From: Maricaulis sp.
GTDB lineage: Bacteria > Pseudomonadota > Alphaproteobacteria > Caulobacterales > Maricaulaceae
DNA: 53,817 nt
Assembly: GCF_015665295.1 (NCBI RefSeq)
Contig: NZ_JADFAJ010000029.1
Span: 1-53,817, forward strand
Direction: 5' to 3'
Below are positions 1-8,462 of this stretch, piece after piece (within the stretch, counting starts at the first letter, position 1; each line of letters opens with the position of its first letter). Both the position numbers and the translations under genes were made by a program. A model generated the notes under the pieces. That model searched no databases and was not told the origin of the DNA. It saw only the letters and a program-made list of their open reading frames with translations.

Positions 1-1
1 C

Positions 2-112
2 CGATATCTAGACTGGTACAATACCGGCCGGCCGCACTATGCTCTCGCCAAACAGCCGCCAGCCAAAAGGCTCAGCCAGCTACTGAACAACGTCTTGAGA
101 AACGACATCTAG
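2..112 (+). CDS. C-terminal end of an integrase-core transposase (partial)
   Basis: This reading frame enters from the left edge and stops at TAG 110-112, giving 36 residues. It contains DWYNTGRPHYAL followed by a basic stretch. That is the usual end of DDE integrase-core transposases of the IS3/IS481 type, which read roughly YN..RPH.AL shortly after the catalytic Glu. The catalytic residues lie outside the window. The frame ends 40 bp from the convergent ATPase gene. No terminal inverted repeat can be confirmed, because the other end of the element is not visible. The family motif is seen; the exact IS family is not decidable. Confidence 0.72.
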   Translation, partial: RYLDWYNTGRPHYALAKQPPAKRLSQLLNNVLRNDI

Positions 113-152
113 GGGGGGAATTGCGCGTGTCCTGCATTTTTACCGAAAGCGA

Positions 153-1730
153 TCAGGCCGCCCGATCATAAATAAGCCCCACGCGCCGCAAGATTTCGTC
201 GCTGGCATTAGCTTTCCAGAAGTCGATGACCGTGAAATTTCGCTTCGTTCTGTCGCCCGTATAAAAACTGTAGTCTAGCATGTAAGCGTCAAACCGTTTG
301 CCCGGCTCCTTGCTGACGGAAATTCCGGTTCTGACCTGATGCAAAATTTTCAAATCAACTAGCTCACCGACCACATTATTCAGATCGTTTGATCGATCTT
401 TTTCGATCAAAATGCAGTTTGTCTTTGATCTGTCGAAGCAAAATTGCCGGACGCTTTCAATAAATTCTTCGATAGATTCTCTATCTTCATCATTAGTGTC
501 GCGGTCGAGTTCCTGTAGCTTGTCATCATAGTATTTTCCAGACGCGCGGTTTGTGTCCTCGGATGTGACGCGTCCCCCGCGTGACAGCTTTCCGGACGTA
601 ATTCGTTCCCTAGCTTCTTCAATGGCCTTCCGAAAGAGGCTGAGGAAGTCTCGAGCGACACCGCCGCTGACAAGAACCAAGCGGTCCTTGGCGCCGTCGG
701 TCAAAATTGACGAAAGGTCCGCTCCGCTGTCCAGAGCAAATTCAGTCAAAACCTTGAACAGGAAGGCTTTTGTTGTTGAGTACTTTTCTAAAGTTACATC
801 CAAATCGATTGAATCGATATCATCGCTCAATTTCATGCCGATAGGAGGGTTGCCGTTCCTATAGTGACTTGTACGATGACGAACGGTCCCAATCTTAATC
901 CAAAAATTCCCACCCTTTGCAATTTTATGGAAATAATCGATTACATCCGGCTGATCTTGTTTTGGAATATGATACAAGTCATCAAGTATTAAAAACACTT
1001 CAGAGTTGGAAATCGATCTAATTTCTTTAAATATGTTTTGATAGCGAATTACATTTCTTTGCAGAATTTTGTGCTTCTCACTCTGATACGCGGTCATTTT
1101 TTCAGAAAAGCGGGATGCCGCCCGAATGCTTTTTGCTTCGACCCCCAAGTTCACATTGCCGCTCGTCGCCCCGATTCCGCCGCCGGTCTGACTTTTCTGC
1201 GATATTTTCGCGTTATCAACCGTGGAGACTTGAACGACTTCCTCCTGGTGCAACAGCCGGTTTAACTCCTCTATTTCGAGGCCGAGCTTTTTGGAAAGCG
1301 CTTTGGTGGCAGTGATGTCAGCTCTCCGCTTGTCGGGCTGAAGAAACGAAATGGATTCCCAAAACGAACGCTTGTTTGAGGGGGCAATAGCCGCGCTGTC
1401 CAACCAGATTTTGAATTCAGAGAATGTGTCAATCAAAATACTCAAAAGTAGATCGGGGTAGATATGACCTTTAAATTTTTCGAGATCCACGAATGCTGAG
1501 GGACATCGATGGATGAGATTTTCAGAATGTATTTTGTTTAGGAGGCTTGATTTACCTGAACCACGTCGACCAAACACAATGTGATGCCGGCGAGATTTCG
1601 CTCGCGATAAGGTGCCGGGCGCTGGTTCGATGAAGTATTTCGCAGTGATTTGACTAGCGCGTGTCGACTCTTCGATTAGAGTTATCAATTGGGCGGTGGC
1701 TTCTTCAAAGATGTAGTGCTCGCCGGTCAT
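153..1730 (-). CDS. AAA-type (ORC/Cdc6-like) P-loop ATPase, AT-rich
   Basis: The product is 525 aa. It has a Walker A motif GRRGSGKS at residues 54-61, a Walker B motif FLILDD at 246-251, and a GGVARDF segment that resembles the sensor-2 helix of Orc1/Cdc6-type AAA+ proteins. A probable winged-helix region follows at about 430-500. There is no signal peptide or membrane segment. I chose the ATG at 1730 because GGGGGG lies 4 nt before it; a TTG eight codons upstream lacks a good site. The gene is clearly richer in A and T than everything to its right and faces a transposase tail, so it was probably acquired. The partner and target are unknown; a defence or mobile-element role is possible but unproven. 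Confidence 0.8.
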   Translation of the reverse strand: MTGEHYIFEEATAQLITLIEESTRASQITAKYFIEPAPGTLSRAKSRRHHIVFGRRGSGKSSLLNKIHSENLIHRCPSAFVDLEKFKGHIYPDLLLSILIDTFSEFKIWLDSAAIAPSNKRSFWESISFLQPDKRRADITATKALSKKLGLEIEELNRLLHQEEVVQVSTVDNAKISQKSQTGGGIGATSGNVNLGVEAKSIRAASRFSEKMTAYQSEKHKILQRNVIRYQNIFKEIRSISNSEVFLILDDLYHIPKQDQPDVIDYFHKIAKGGNFWIKIGTVRHRTSHYRNGNPPIGMKLSDDIDSIDLDVTLEKYSTTKAFLFKVLTEFALDSGADLSSILTDGAKDRLVLVSGGVARDFLSLFRKAIEEARERITSGKLSRGGRVTSEDTNRASGKYYDDKLQELDRDTNDEDRESIEEFIESVRQFCFDRSKTNCILIEKDRSNDLNNVVGELVDLKILHQVRTGISVSKEPGKRFDAYMLDYSFYTGDRTKRNFTVIDFWKANASDEILRRVGLIYDRAA

Positions 1731-1964
1731 GTTGCCCCCCAGAAGCCAATTCAATGTATTGTAAGTCGTGTTCTAGCTGAATTACAAGCAGTGGTAAGTC
1801 TGATTTCGGCTCTGGTGTTTGTGGTTGGTCGTTGGCACCGCAAAACCGAAACGCTTCCTCACTACCCCTCTACCGCCTTAATCTCATCCCATGCCCACGC
1901 CGCCAGCTTCGATCCCGCGAGACGCGGCTTTGCCGCTCGCTCTGCAGCCGCTAAAGCCCGCGCC

Positions 1965-4130
1965 TCACTCCCCCCGCAACGCCAAGATCTCATCCCGCAG
2001 CTTGGCCGCCGTCTCAAACTCCAGATCCGCCGCGGCTTCGCGCATCCGTTTCTCCAGGTCCGCGATCGTGGCGACAACATTGTCCCCGGCGACAAATTTC
2101 GCCTGGTCGGCGTCGCGCAGGCCCTTCGGCCGGCCATCGCCCTTCTTGCGGCCCTTGGCAGCGACGCCGCGGCCCTTGGCCTGGGACTCCATCACTTCTT
2201 CCAGGATGTCGCTGATCCCGCGGGTGATCGTGGTCGGGGTGATGCCGTGTTCCTCGTTGTGGGCGATCTGCTTGGCGCGGCGGCGGTTGGTTTCGTCCAT
2301 GGCGCGTTGCATCGAGCCGGTGATGCGGTCGGCATAGAGGATGACCTTGCTGTCGGCATTGCGGGCGGCGCGGCCGATGGTCTGGACCAGGCTGGTCTCT
2401 GATCTGAGGAAGCCTTCCTTGTCGGCATCGAGAATGGCGACGAGGCCGCATTCGGGAATGTCCAGACCCTCGCGCAACAGGTTGATGCCGATCAGCACGT
2501 CATAGACGCCCAGGCGCAGATCGCGGATCAGCTCGATGCGTTCGACCGTGTCGACGTCGGAATGCATGTAGCGGACCTTGATGCCCTGCTCGTGCATGTA
2601 TTCGCTGAGATCCTCGGCCATGCGCTTGGTCAGGGTGGTGATCAGGGTGCGGAAGCCTTTCTCGGCCGTGGCGCGGGCCTCGTCGATCACATCATCGACC
2701 TGGGAGGCGCCATCGGCGGCGACCGGGCGGATCTCGACCGGCGGGTCGATGAGGCCGGTCGGGCGGATGACCTGCTCGGTGAACACGCCGCCGGTCTGGT
2801 TCAGCTCCCACTGGCCCGGCGTCGCCGAGACCGAGATGGTCTGCGGCCGCATGGCGTCCCATTCCTCGAATTTGAGCGGGCGGTTGTCGAGGCAGCTTGG
2901 CAGGCGGAAACCGTGATCGGCCAGCGTCTTCTTGCGGCTGTAATCGCCCTTGTACATGGCGCCGAGCTGCGGGATGGAGACATGGCTCTCATCGGCAAAA
3001 ACGAGGGCGTCTTCCGGTATGTACTCGAAGAGCGTGGGCGGCGGCTCGCCCGGCTTGCGGCCGGTCAGATAGCGGGAATAATTCTCGATGCCGGCGCAGG
3101 AGCCGGTGGCGCCGAGCATTTCAAGGTCGAATTCGGTGCGCTGCTGCAGGCGCTGGGCCTCCAGGAGCTGGCCCTGGCTTTCCATCCAGGCGAGGCGTTC
3201 CTGAAGCTCCGCCTTGATCTTGACGATGGCCTGGTTGAGCGTCGGGCGCGGCGTCACATAGTGCGAATTGGCGTAGAATTTCACCGATTTGAGCTCGGTC
3301 ATCGTCTTGCCGGTCAGGGGATCGAACTCGGTGATCTGCTCGACCTCGTCGCCGAAAAAGCCGATCCGCCAGGCGCGGTCGTCATAATGGGCCGGGAAAA
3401 CCTCCAGATTGTCGCCGCGAATGCGGAAGGTGCCGCGGATGAAGGCGGCGTCATTGCGGGTGTATTGCAGGTCGACCAGCTGGCGCATGACGGCGCGCGG
3501 ATCGGCGATATCGCCGGGCTTCAGCTCGAAGGTCATCGCCGTATAGGTCTCGACCGAGCCGATGCCGTAAATGCAGGAGACCGAGGCGACGATGATGACG
3601 TCATCACGCTCGAGGATGGAGCGCGTCGCGGCGTGGCGCATCCGGTCGATCGCCTCGTTGATCGACGATTCCTTCTCGATATAGGTGTCGGTGCGCGGCA
3701 CATAGGCCTCGGGCATGTAGTAGTCGTAATAGGAGACGAAATACTCCACCGCATTGTTCGGAAAGAAGCTTTTGAACTCGCCATAGAGCTGGGCGGCGAG
3801 CGTCTTGTTGGGGGCCAGGATGAGGGCCGGGCGCTGCACCGCCTCGATGATCTTGGCCATGGTGAAGGTCTTGCCGGTGCCGGTCGCGCCGAGCAGGACC
3901 TGGTCGCGCTCCTCGCCCTTGAGACCCTCGACCAGTTCGGCAATCGCCTGCGGCTGGTCACCCTTGGGGGAGTATTCCGAGACACACCGGAAACGCTGCC
4001 CGCCCTCGGACTTGGCCGGTCGCTCCGGCCGGTGCGGTGTCCACGCGCCGGCGGTCGTCACGCTGGTCAGCGTGTCGAGCACGAAGTCTTCCGGAGCGGT
4101 GAGGGTGTCGTCGAGGGTCAGCTTGGCCAT
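1965..4130 (-). CDS. uvrB: UvrABC excinuclease subunit B
   Basis: This is the damage-verification helicase of nucleotide excision repair. It is loaded by UvrA and recruits UvrC. The 721-aa product has Walker A GATGTGKT at residues 81-88, the beta-hairpin region [20 protein letters not shown] that clamps DNA, a VFADESH helicase motif II, later helicase motifs ([22 protein letters not shown]) and a C-terminal UVR motif ([20 protein letters not shown]) that binds UvrC. It is about 50 residues longer than the usual 670, through an N-terminal extension of about 40 residues and a basic Gly-rich linker before the UVR motif. I see no GTTC-N7-GTTC alphaproteobacterial LexA box upstream, so SOS control is not supported here. 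Confidence 0.97.
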   Translation of the reverse strand: MAKLTLDDTLTAPEDFVLDTLTSVTTAGAWTPHRPERPAKSEGGQRFRCVSEYSPKGDQPQAIAELVEGLKGEERDQVLLGATGTGKTFTMAKIIEAVQRPALILAPNKTLAAQLYGEFKSFFPNNAVEYFVSYYDYYMPEAYVPRTDTYIEKESSINEAIDRMRHAATRSILERDDVIIVASVSCIYGIGSVETYTAMTFELKPGDIADPRAVMRQLVDLQYTRNDAAFIRGTFRIRGDNLEVFPAHYDDRAWRIGFFGDEVEQITEFDPLTGKTMTELKSVKFYANSHYVTPRPTLNQAIVKIKAELQERLAWMESQGQLLEAQRLQQRTEFDLEMLGATGSCAGIENYSRYLTGRKPGEPPPTLFEYIPEDALVFADESHVSIPQLGAMYKGDYSRKKTLADHGFRLPSCLDNRPLKFEEWDAMRPQTISVSATPGQWELNQTGGVFTEQVIRPTGLIDPPVEIRPVAADGASQVDDVIDEARATAEKGFRTLITTLTKRMAEDLSEYMHEQGIKVRYMHSDVDTVERIELIRDLRLGVYDVLIGINLLREGLDIPECGLVAILDADKEGFLRSETSLVQTIGRAARNADSKVILYADRITGSMQRAMDETNRRRAKQIAHNEEHGITPTTITRGISDILEEVMESQAKGRGVAAKGRKKGDGRPKGLRDADQAKFVAGDNVVATIADLEKRMREAAADLEFETAAKLRDEILALRGE

Positions 4131-4281
4131 GGGCGAGAATATGTGACGGCGCGCGGGCGAGGGCCAGTGGCTGGCTGCGACATCCTTGCCACCATGCTGT
4201 CAGGAGGGCTCATATCGCATGCGGTCGCGTTAGGCGGATGTTCAGCTGGCTGTGGTTAATCTCGGGCCAGAGGAGATAAGC

Positions 4282-4755
4282 ATGTCCGCCCTGCCGGCCC
4301 CGAAAGTGCCTGCGCCTTCGCCGGATCGCCTGACCGTGCTGCTGGTTGATGACAGCCGCCCGGTCCGCGCCGTCATCCGCACCCTGTTGACCGGTCTCGG
4401 CTTTGCCCGCGTCTTCGAGGCGGCCGATGGCGATGAGGCGCTGGTCATCAGCCGCACCTGCCGTCCCGACCTCGCGCTCATTGACTATGATCTGGGCCAG
4501 GCGACCGGGCTCGACCTGGCCCGCCGGCTGCGCGATCCGCTGCAATGCGAGCATCCGGACCTGCCGCTCTTCCTGCTCGCCGCCGATGGTTTCGCCCATC
4601 TCGTGCACGGCGCGGCGGCGGCCGGCATCACCGCCGTCCTGCCCAAACCGGTCAATCCGCGTACCCTGATGGCCGGGCTGGCCGAGTATCTTGTCCGCCC
4701 CGTCACATTGCAGGCGCCGCCGACCGTGCTAGAATCCTGTTCCGCAGGGAGATGA
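4282..4755 (+). CDS. CheY-like single-domain response regulator, switch Thr replaced
   Basis: This 157-aa protein is essentially one receiver domain with a Pro-rich N-terminus and no output domain. Acidic pocket residues D23/D24, phospho-acceptor D68 (LIDYDLG) and K122 (LPKPV) are present. The Thr/Ser that normally precedes the pocket loop is Ala (FLLAADG, A100). The start is ATG 4282, preceded by AGGAGAT; an upstream GTG at 4252 lacks such a site. Its stop is 3 nt from the start of a second receiver gene, so the two are surely one operon. It may accept phosphate but switch poorly, or act as a phosphate sink. No kinase gene is adjacent. Confidence 0.88.
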   Translation: MSALPAPKVPAPSPDRLTVLLVDDSRPVRAVIRTLLTGLGFARVFEAADGDEALVISRTCRPDLALIDYDLGQATGLDLARRLRDPLQCEHPDLPLFLLAADGFAHLVHGAAAAGITAVLPKPVNPRTLMAGLAEYLVRPVTLQAPPTVLESCSAGR

Positions 4756-4758
4756 TGC

Positions 4759-5205
4759 ATGCCCAATGAGCCGCTCGCCGGTCTGTCGATCCTCGTGGTC
4801 GAAGACGTGACCTCGATCCGCAGCCTTGTGGTCAAGCTGCTGAACCGCTTGGGATGCAAGGACGTGCTCGAGGCGGCCGATGGCGAGACGGCCTGGCATC
4901 ATCTGTGCAAGCGCCAGCTCGACGCGGTCCTGCTCGATTACGAGCTGCAAAGCGATGACGGCGTCTCGATCGCCTGGCGGATCCGCGGCGAGACGGACCT
5001 CTTCAACAAGGATGTTCCGATTATCCTTCTCACCGCCCATGATGAAATGCGGATCGTGGACGCGGCCCAAAAGGCGGGCGTCGATGACTATCTGGTCAAG
5101 CCGGTCATGCCGGACCGGCTCGGCCAGCGCATTCTCGATGCCATTCGCGCTCGCGGGGACCTGACGGCCGGATTGCGCAATACGGAAGTCTCCTGGAAAT
5201 CCTGA
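4759..5205 (+). CDS. CheY-like single-domain response regulator
   Basis: This 148-aa stand-alone receiver has the complete active site: E15/D16, phospho-acceptor D60 (LLDYELQ), T92 (LLTAHD) and K114 (LVKPV). It has no DNA-binding output domain, so it probably acts by protein contact, for example in motility, cell-cycle or phosphorelay control. It is the second gene of a two-gene operon with the receiver at 4282 and is clearly its paralogue (shared EAADG and KPV segments). Its GGGAGATG ribosome site lies inside the end of the upstream gene, which suggests coupled translation. Confidence 0.9.
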   Translation: MPNEPLAGLSILVVEDVTSIRSLVVKLLNRLGCKDVLEAADGETAWHHLCKRQLDAVLLDYELQSDDGVSIAWRIRGETDLFNKDVPIILLTAHDEMRIVDAAQKAGVDDYLVKPVMPDRLGQRILDAIRARGDLTAGLRNTEVSWKS

Positions 5206-5207
5206 AT

Positions 5208-5792
5208 TCACTCTGACGTCGGTGCCGCCGACGCCGCGGGCCATTGCTCGGGGAAGATCAGCCCGTCGGTATCAAAGCCCCGCGCTTCCAGCGAAGCGAG
5301 GCGTTGCGCGATGAACGCCTCGCTTGGGCGCGGGTCTCGCGCCAGGATCCACAGATAGCGACCCTGTGCTTCCGACACGACGGCCCAGCTGTAATCCTCG
5401 GCCAGGTCAATGATCCAGTAATCGCCGAAGAAAGGCCCGAAGAAGCTGACCTCCAGCTTGGCATTGCTGTCCGTGTCGACGATGCGCGCCCGGCCCTCTG
5501 CGAGGTTGACCGGTCCCTCCAGCCCCTCTTTCCAGCAGGAATTGATCACGCGCAGCAGTCCGTCAGGGCGGCGGGAATACTCGGCAATCACGCCGTCACA
5601 GCCGCGCTCGAACCCATGATCGGCGCGGGCGATCTCGAACCAGCGGCCCAGATAGCGCTCGACATCGACCCGCGACACCGTGGCCGGCGGTTGGTCGCCG
5701 CTCAGCCGGTCGCGCGGCGGGCTGGTGCAGGCGGCAAGGGCGAGTATCGGGATCAGCAGGGCCGGGATGAAGCGGCGCGGGATCGGTGGCAT
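5208..5792 (-). CDS. blc: Bacterial lipocalin (Blc-type outer-membrane lipoprotein)
   Basis: The 194-aa product begins with a lipoprotein signal peptide whose lipobox ends at C22 (ILALAAC). The lipocalin hallmark G-x-W follows in RYLGRWFEIAR. Later strands DYWIIDL, WAVVSE and RYLWILAR are typical of the Blc/apolipoprotein D group, which binds lysophospholipids or fatty acids at the outer membrane. The start ATG at 5792 has GGAGAG upstream; the frame stays open further upstream, but those starts would put the signal peptide inside the protein. The gene ends 2 bp from the convergent response-regulator gene. The family call is firm; the ligand is inferred from the family. Confidence 0.9.
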   Translation of the reverse strand: MPPIPRRFIPALLIPILALAACTSPPRDRLSGDQPPATVSRVDVERYLGRWFEIARADHGFERGCDGVIAEYSRRPDGLLRVINSCWKEGLEGPVNLAEGRARIVDTDSNAKLEVSFFGPFFGDYWIIDLAEDYSWAVVSEAQGRYLWILARDPRPSEAFIAQRLASLEARGFDTDGLIFPEQWPAASAAPTSE

Positions 5793-5894
5793 GAATGATC
5801 TCTCCGGGGTCGGGGCCTTGAATCTAGTGGAATGGCCGGCCCGGTCCAGTGGCCCGGTCCAGCGGGATGATGGCAATCCTGCCAGCCCTATGTC

Positions 5895-6195
5895 GTGCGC
5901 TTCGTCCTGGGCATCATCACAGGCTTCATCCTCGGTGAAATCGTTGGCGGCAATGCCGGTCTGAGCGGCGTCGCCGGAGATTACGGCCCCCTGACCATTG
6001 CCATTGTCGCCGGGTTTTCCGCCGAAGCAGCCGTGCAGTTCCTGCAGCGGATAGCGGACATACTGGTCGCGGCGGTTCGCGGCGACGGGGCGGAGCAGGC
6101 GCGCACGGCGGCTCAATGACGCCGCGGCCGAGGTTCAGGATGCGCTGAACGAGACCGGCGCCGACCGGCGCGCGAATGCGCCAGCGATGAACTGA
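5895..6195 (+). pseudogene. Small membrane-protein remnant, probably frameshifted
   Basis: From a GTG at 5895 the frame encodes two hydrophobic segments (VLGIITGFILGEIVGG and LTIAIVAGFSAEAAVQFLQR), then stops at 6119. The GFSAEAAVQFLQRIADIL pattern matches the C-terminal part of a common bacterial membrane-protein type whose last helix runs on into a charged tail. Shifting by one base at about 6105 (treating one A as inserted) continues the tail for 29 codons, RRLNDAAAEVQDALNE and onward, to a stop at 6195. There is no ATG start and no good ribosome site. I read this as an N-terminally truncated, frameshifted gene. A sequencing error or a genuine 74-aa protein remains possible. Confidence 0.45.
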
Positions 6196-6240
6196 CGCCG
6201 TGCGCCCAGGCTCGGATGGTGTCGTGTCAGGCGGGTGGTG

Positions 6241-6633
6241 TCAGGCGTCGTCGTAAACGTCCGCCTCGATCACCGAATCCAGGCCCAGTTCGAGATAATC
6301 ACCGAGCATGGGCGCGCCGAGCAGATAGTCCTCGGTCGGGCCGCTGCGGCGACTGCGCGCTTCGCGCAACGCGTCCGGGAAGTCCCGGCCGTCATAATCG
6401 CCGCGACCGATCCAGTAGAGCGCCACGAGATCGGCCTGGGCCTCCTCGTCGAGCGAACCCAGCCAGTCCTCGATCTCGGTCCGGATCGGATCGGTATCGC
6501 CGGTGAGCAGGCTCTCTACGGCATCGGTCTCGCCGCTGTCGTGATCCGCCTCGTAATCGTCGATCTGTTCCTTGCTGTCATAGGCGCGGGCCCGCTCAAT
6601 CAGGCTGCGCACCATTTTCTCCGCGATATTCAT
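6241..6633 (-). CDS. DUF3775 domain protein
   Basis: This is a very acidic 130-aa cytoplasmic protein. The family signature is clear: an N-terminal helix (EKMVRSLIERARAYD), a central EEAQADLVALYWIGRGDYDG and a C-terminal DYLLGAPMLGDYLELGLD. DUF3775 proteins are small, widespread in Alphaproteobacteria and of unknown function. The gene is divergent from the response regulator at 6843, with about 210 bp between them. No function is assigned. Confidence 0.85.
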   Translation of the reverse strand: MNIAEKMVRSLIERARAYDSKEQIDDYEADHDSGETDAVESLLTGDTDPIRTEIEDWLGSLDEEAQADLVALYWIGRGDYDGRDFPDALREARSRRSGPTEDYLLGAPMLGDYLELGLDSVIEADVYDDA

Positions 6634-6842
6634 GACCTTGCCCTCTTCAAGCTGGGGAAATCACCGCGATGCAACAGGTGAAGCCTAGCACAAAAAGGCT
6701 GTCCTGTCGGTCACATTCCATGACAGGCGGTCCCGTGCGTCCTGAGCGGGTGCGGGCGGCTCCACCCGGTCAAGACTTGGTTAAGGCCGTCGGTGCACAA
6801 TCGGGAGGGTTCAGTGATTCCCTTTCGCCACTGCGAGATTTC

Positions 6843-7352
6843 ATGTCCGGCAGCTTCGACCGCATCCGCGTCCTGATCGTCGAGGACAATGCGCACATGT
6901 CGACCATCCTGCGCACCATCCTGCAGGGGTTCGGCGTGCGCACGATCGTGGAAGTGCGTGACGCGGCGGATGCCTTCGAGACCATGCGCGATGTCAATCC
7001 GGACTTTGCCCTGGTCGACTACATGCTGGGCGATCTGAACGGGCTGGAATTCACCCGCCTGGTGCGCACCGCTTCGGACAGTGCCAACAAATACCTGCCC
7101 ATCGTCATGGTCACCGGTCACACCGACCGGTCCAAGGTGATCGAGGCGATCAATGCCGGCGTGAATGAATATCTCGCCAAGCCGGTGCGTCCGGTGGACC
7201 TCTTCCATCGCATCTCGGCCCTGATCGAGCGGCCGCGCCGCTTCATCAAGGCGCCGACCTATTTCGGCCCCGACCGCCGTCGCCGCCAGGACCCGCGCTA
7301 TGCCGGCCCGTGGCGCCGCGAGGGCGATGACGAGAACTCGGCGGCGAGCTGA
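6843..7352 (+). CDS. Response regulator with basic GPDRRRR tail
   Basis: This is a 169-aa receiver with a full active site: E14/D15, D59 (LVDYMLG), T91 (VTGHTD) and K113 (LAKPV). After the receiver comes a short Arg-rich tail with YFGPDRRRRQDPRY instead of an output domain, a feature seen in many alphaproteobacterial CheY-like proteins. The frame is open upstream, but conservation begins at ATG 6843, preceded by a weak GCGAG site. It is the third stand-alone receiver within 2.6 kb and is closer in style to the two at 4282-5205 than to transcription regulators. Confidence 0.88.
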   Translation: MSGSFDRIRVLIVEDNAHMSTILRTILQGFGVRTIVEVRDAADAFETMRDVNPDFALVDYMLGDLNGLEFTRLVRTASDSANKYLPIVMVTGHTDRSKVIEAINAGVNEYLAKPVRPVDLFHRISALIERPRRFIKAPTYFGPDRRRRQDPRYAGPWRREGDDENSAAS

Positions 7353-7382
7353 GGCCGGGCTGACGGCACCTGACGCTGGGTG

Positions 7383-7871
7383 TTATTCTCTGCCTTGGTC
7401 CGTGATCGTGACCAGGCAGGTCGGCGCATTGCCCATCGTATTCACCAGCTCGTTGGTCACGGCCACTGTCTGCAGGTTTTCGCCATTGGCGGTGCACGCC
7501 ACCGAACCGCCGAATGCCCATTCAAACGCGATCGCGATCGTGGCTCCGGATGGCAGCGAGAGCATCATCATGCCGCCCAGCGCGTCGAACGGGTTCTCGA
7601 CACCATTGACATAGGTCATGCTGTCGCCGGGCTCGATAACCGATCCTGCCATGGGGGGCTGCTGCCATTGCCCGCCCGTCAGGCTGCCATAATCCAGAAC
7701 AAGTGAGCTCGCCGAGACCACCTCGATCTCGATTGTCAGGCTGCGCGCGAAGTCGCCCTGCAGGGCTTTCGCCGAAACCGGTTTGTGCGTGTTCGTGCCA
7801 ATCGCCGGCGTGTCGGCGATGGCGAACGGGGCCGACGACAAAGCAGCGGCCAGGGCAATCATCGACAACAT
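7383..7871 (-). CDS. Small secreted protein, aegerolysin-like
   Basis: The 162-aa product has a signal peptide (MLSMIALAAALSSAPFAIAD, cleavage after about residue 20). The mature part is beta-rich. The order of elements, RSLTIEIEVVSASSLVLDYG, then GQWQQPP, then SVIEPGDSMTYVNG, then a Gly-rich strand pair ending in FEWAFGG, recalls the aegerolysin/actinoporin-like beta-sandwich, where a short strand, a G-x-W turn and an I-x-PG motif recur. Two Cys may form a disulfide. The start at 7871 has GGAGAG upstream. The family assignment is tentative. If right, the protein may bind membrane lipids. Confidence 0.6.
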   Translation of the reverse strand: MLSMIALAAALSSAPFAIADTPAIGTNTHKPVSAKALQGDFARSLTIEIEVVSASSLVLDYGSLTGGQWQQPPMAGSVIEPGDSMTYVNGVENPFDALGGMMMLSLPSGATIAIAFEWAFGGSVACTANGENLQTVAVTNELVNTMGNAPTCLVTITDQGRE

Positions 7872-8057
7872 GGGCGTCTCTCCGGTTGACTGCCGGAAGG
7901 CTGGCACGCCGGCCGCTAAGGCTTCCTGAACCGTAGCAGGACGGTTCGGCACTGAACGCGACGCCGGCCACTGTGTCGTCAAGGCGCCAAGGCGCCAACG
8001 CGCACACCCAAGGCTGACCGCCCAGGTCGCCGCCGCGCCCGGCCGGGCTCCGCTATC

Positions 8058-8402
8058 TCAGGCTCGTTCCAGCGCCTCGAGTGTGACCGGATACCGCCGA
8101 TAGAGCGAGAAAACGATCACAGCCTCCTCCGCCCCGACGGCCTTGCGCTTGCGGATAATGGTGGCGAAGTCGGCATTGTTCACCAGCAGGTCGGGCCCGA
8201 CCCCGGTCAATTCCTCGCGCAGGATCAGCGCCGTGTCGCAGCTCAGCGGGGCGCCGCAACCGGAGCGGCAGGCGATGGCATCGGCTTCGGCCAACAGGCC
8301 CTGCAGGCGGCGCGCCGCCGGCCTGTCGGCGATCAGCGCCCGGCCATAAGCGTCAAAGCGGACTGCATCGAGGTGAAACAGCACTCCCCACTCGGTCGAC
8401 AT
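8058..8402 (-). CDS. Conserved hypothetical small protein
   Basis: This 114-aa protein was not recognised. I chose ATG 8402 because GGGAGG sits 6 nt upstream; the frame is open for another 18 codons. It begins MSTEWGVLFHLDAVRFDAYG, has two Cys close together (CRSGCGAPLSC, giving three Cys in 11 residues), and contains ALILREELTGVGPDLLVNN and a final VIVFSLYRRYPV strand. There is no signal peptide. It lies in the same orientation as the threonine aldolase gene, 60 bp downstream of it. Confidence 0.6.
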   Translation of the reverse strand: MSTEWGVLFHLDAVRFDAYGRALIADRPAARRLQGLLAEADAIACRSGCGAPLSCDTALILREELTGVGPDLLVNNADFATIIRKRKAVGAEEAVIVFSLYRRYPVTLEALERA

Positions 8403-8462
8403 GCGGACCTCCCGACTGCACGCATGGAGTGTACCCCTTTTGTTCTGCTCCTGCAAGTAGTG

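Noticed and set aside
2562-4259. A 565-codon plus-strand frame over uvrB
   Set aside because: It is the antisense shadow of uvrB, with no recognisable domain or ribosome site.
4131-4281. A LexA (SOS) box in front of uvrB
   Set aside because: I looked for GTTC-N7-GTTC and its complement and found only a single GTTC.
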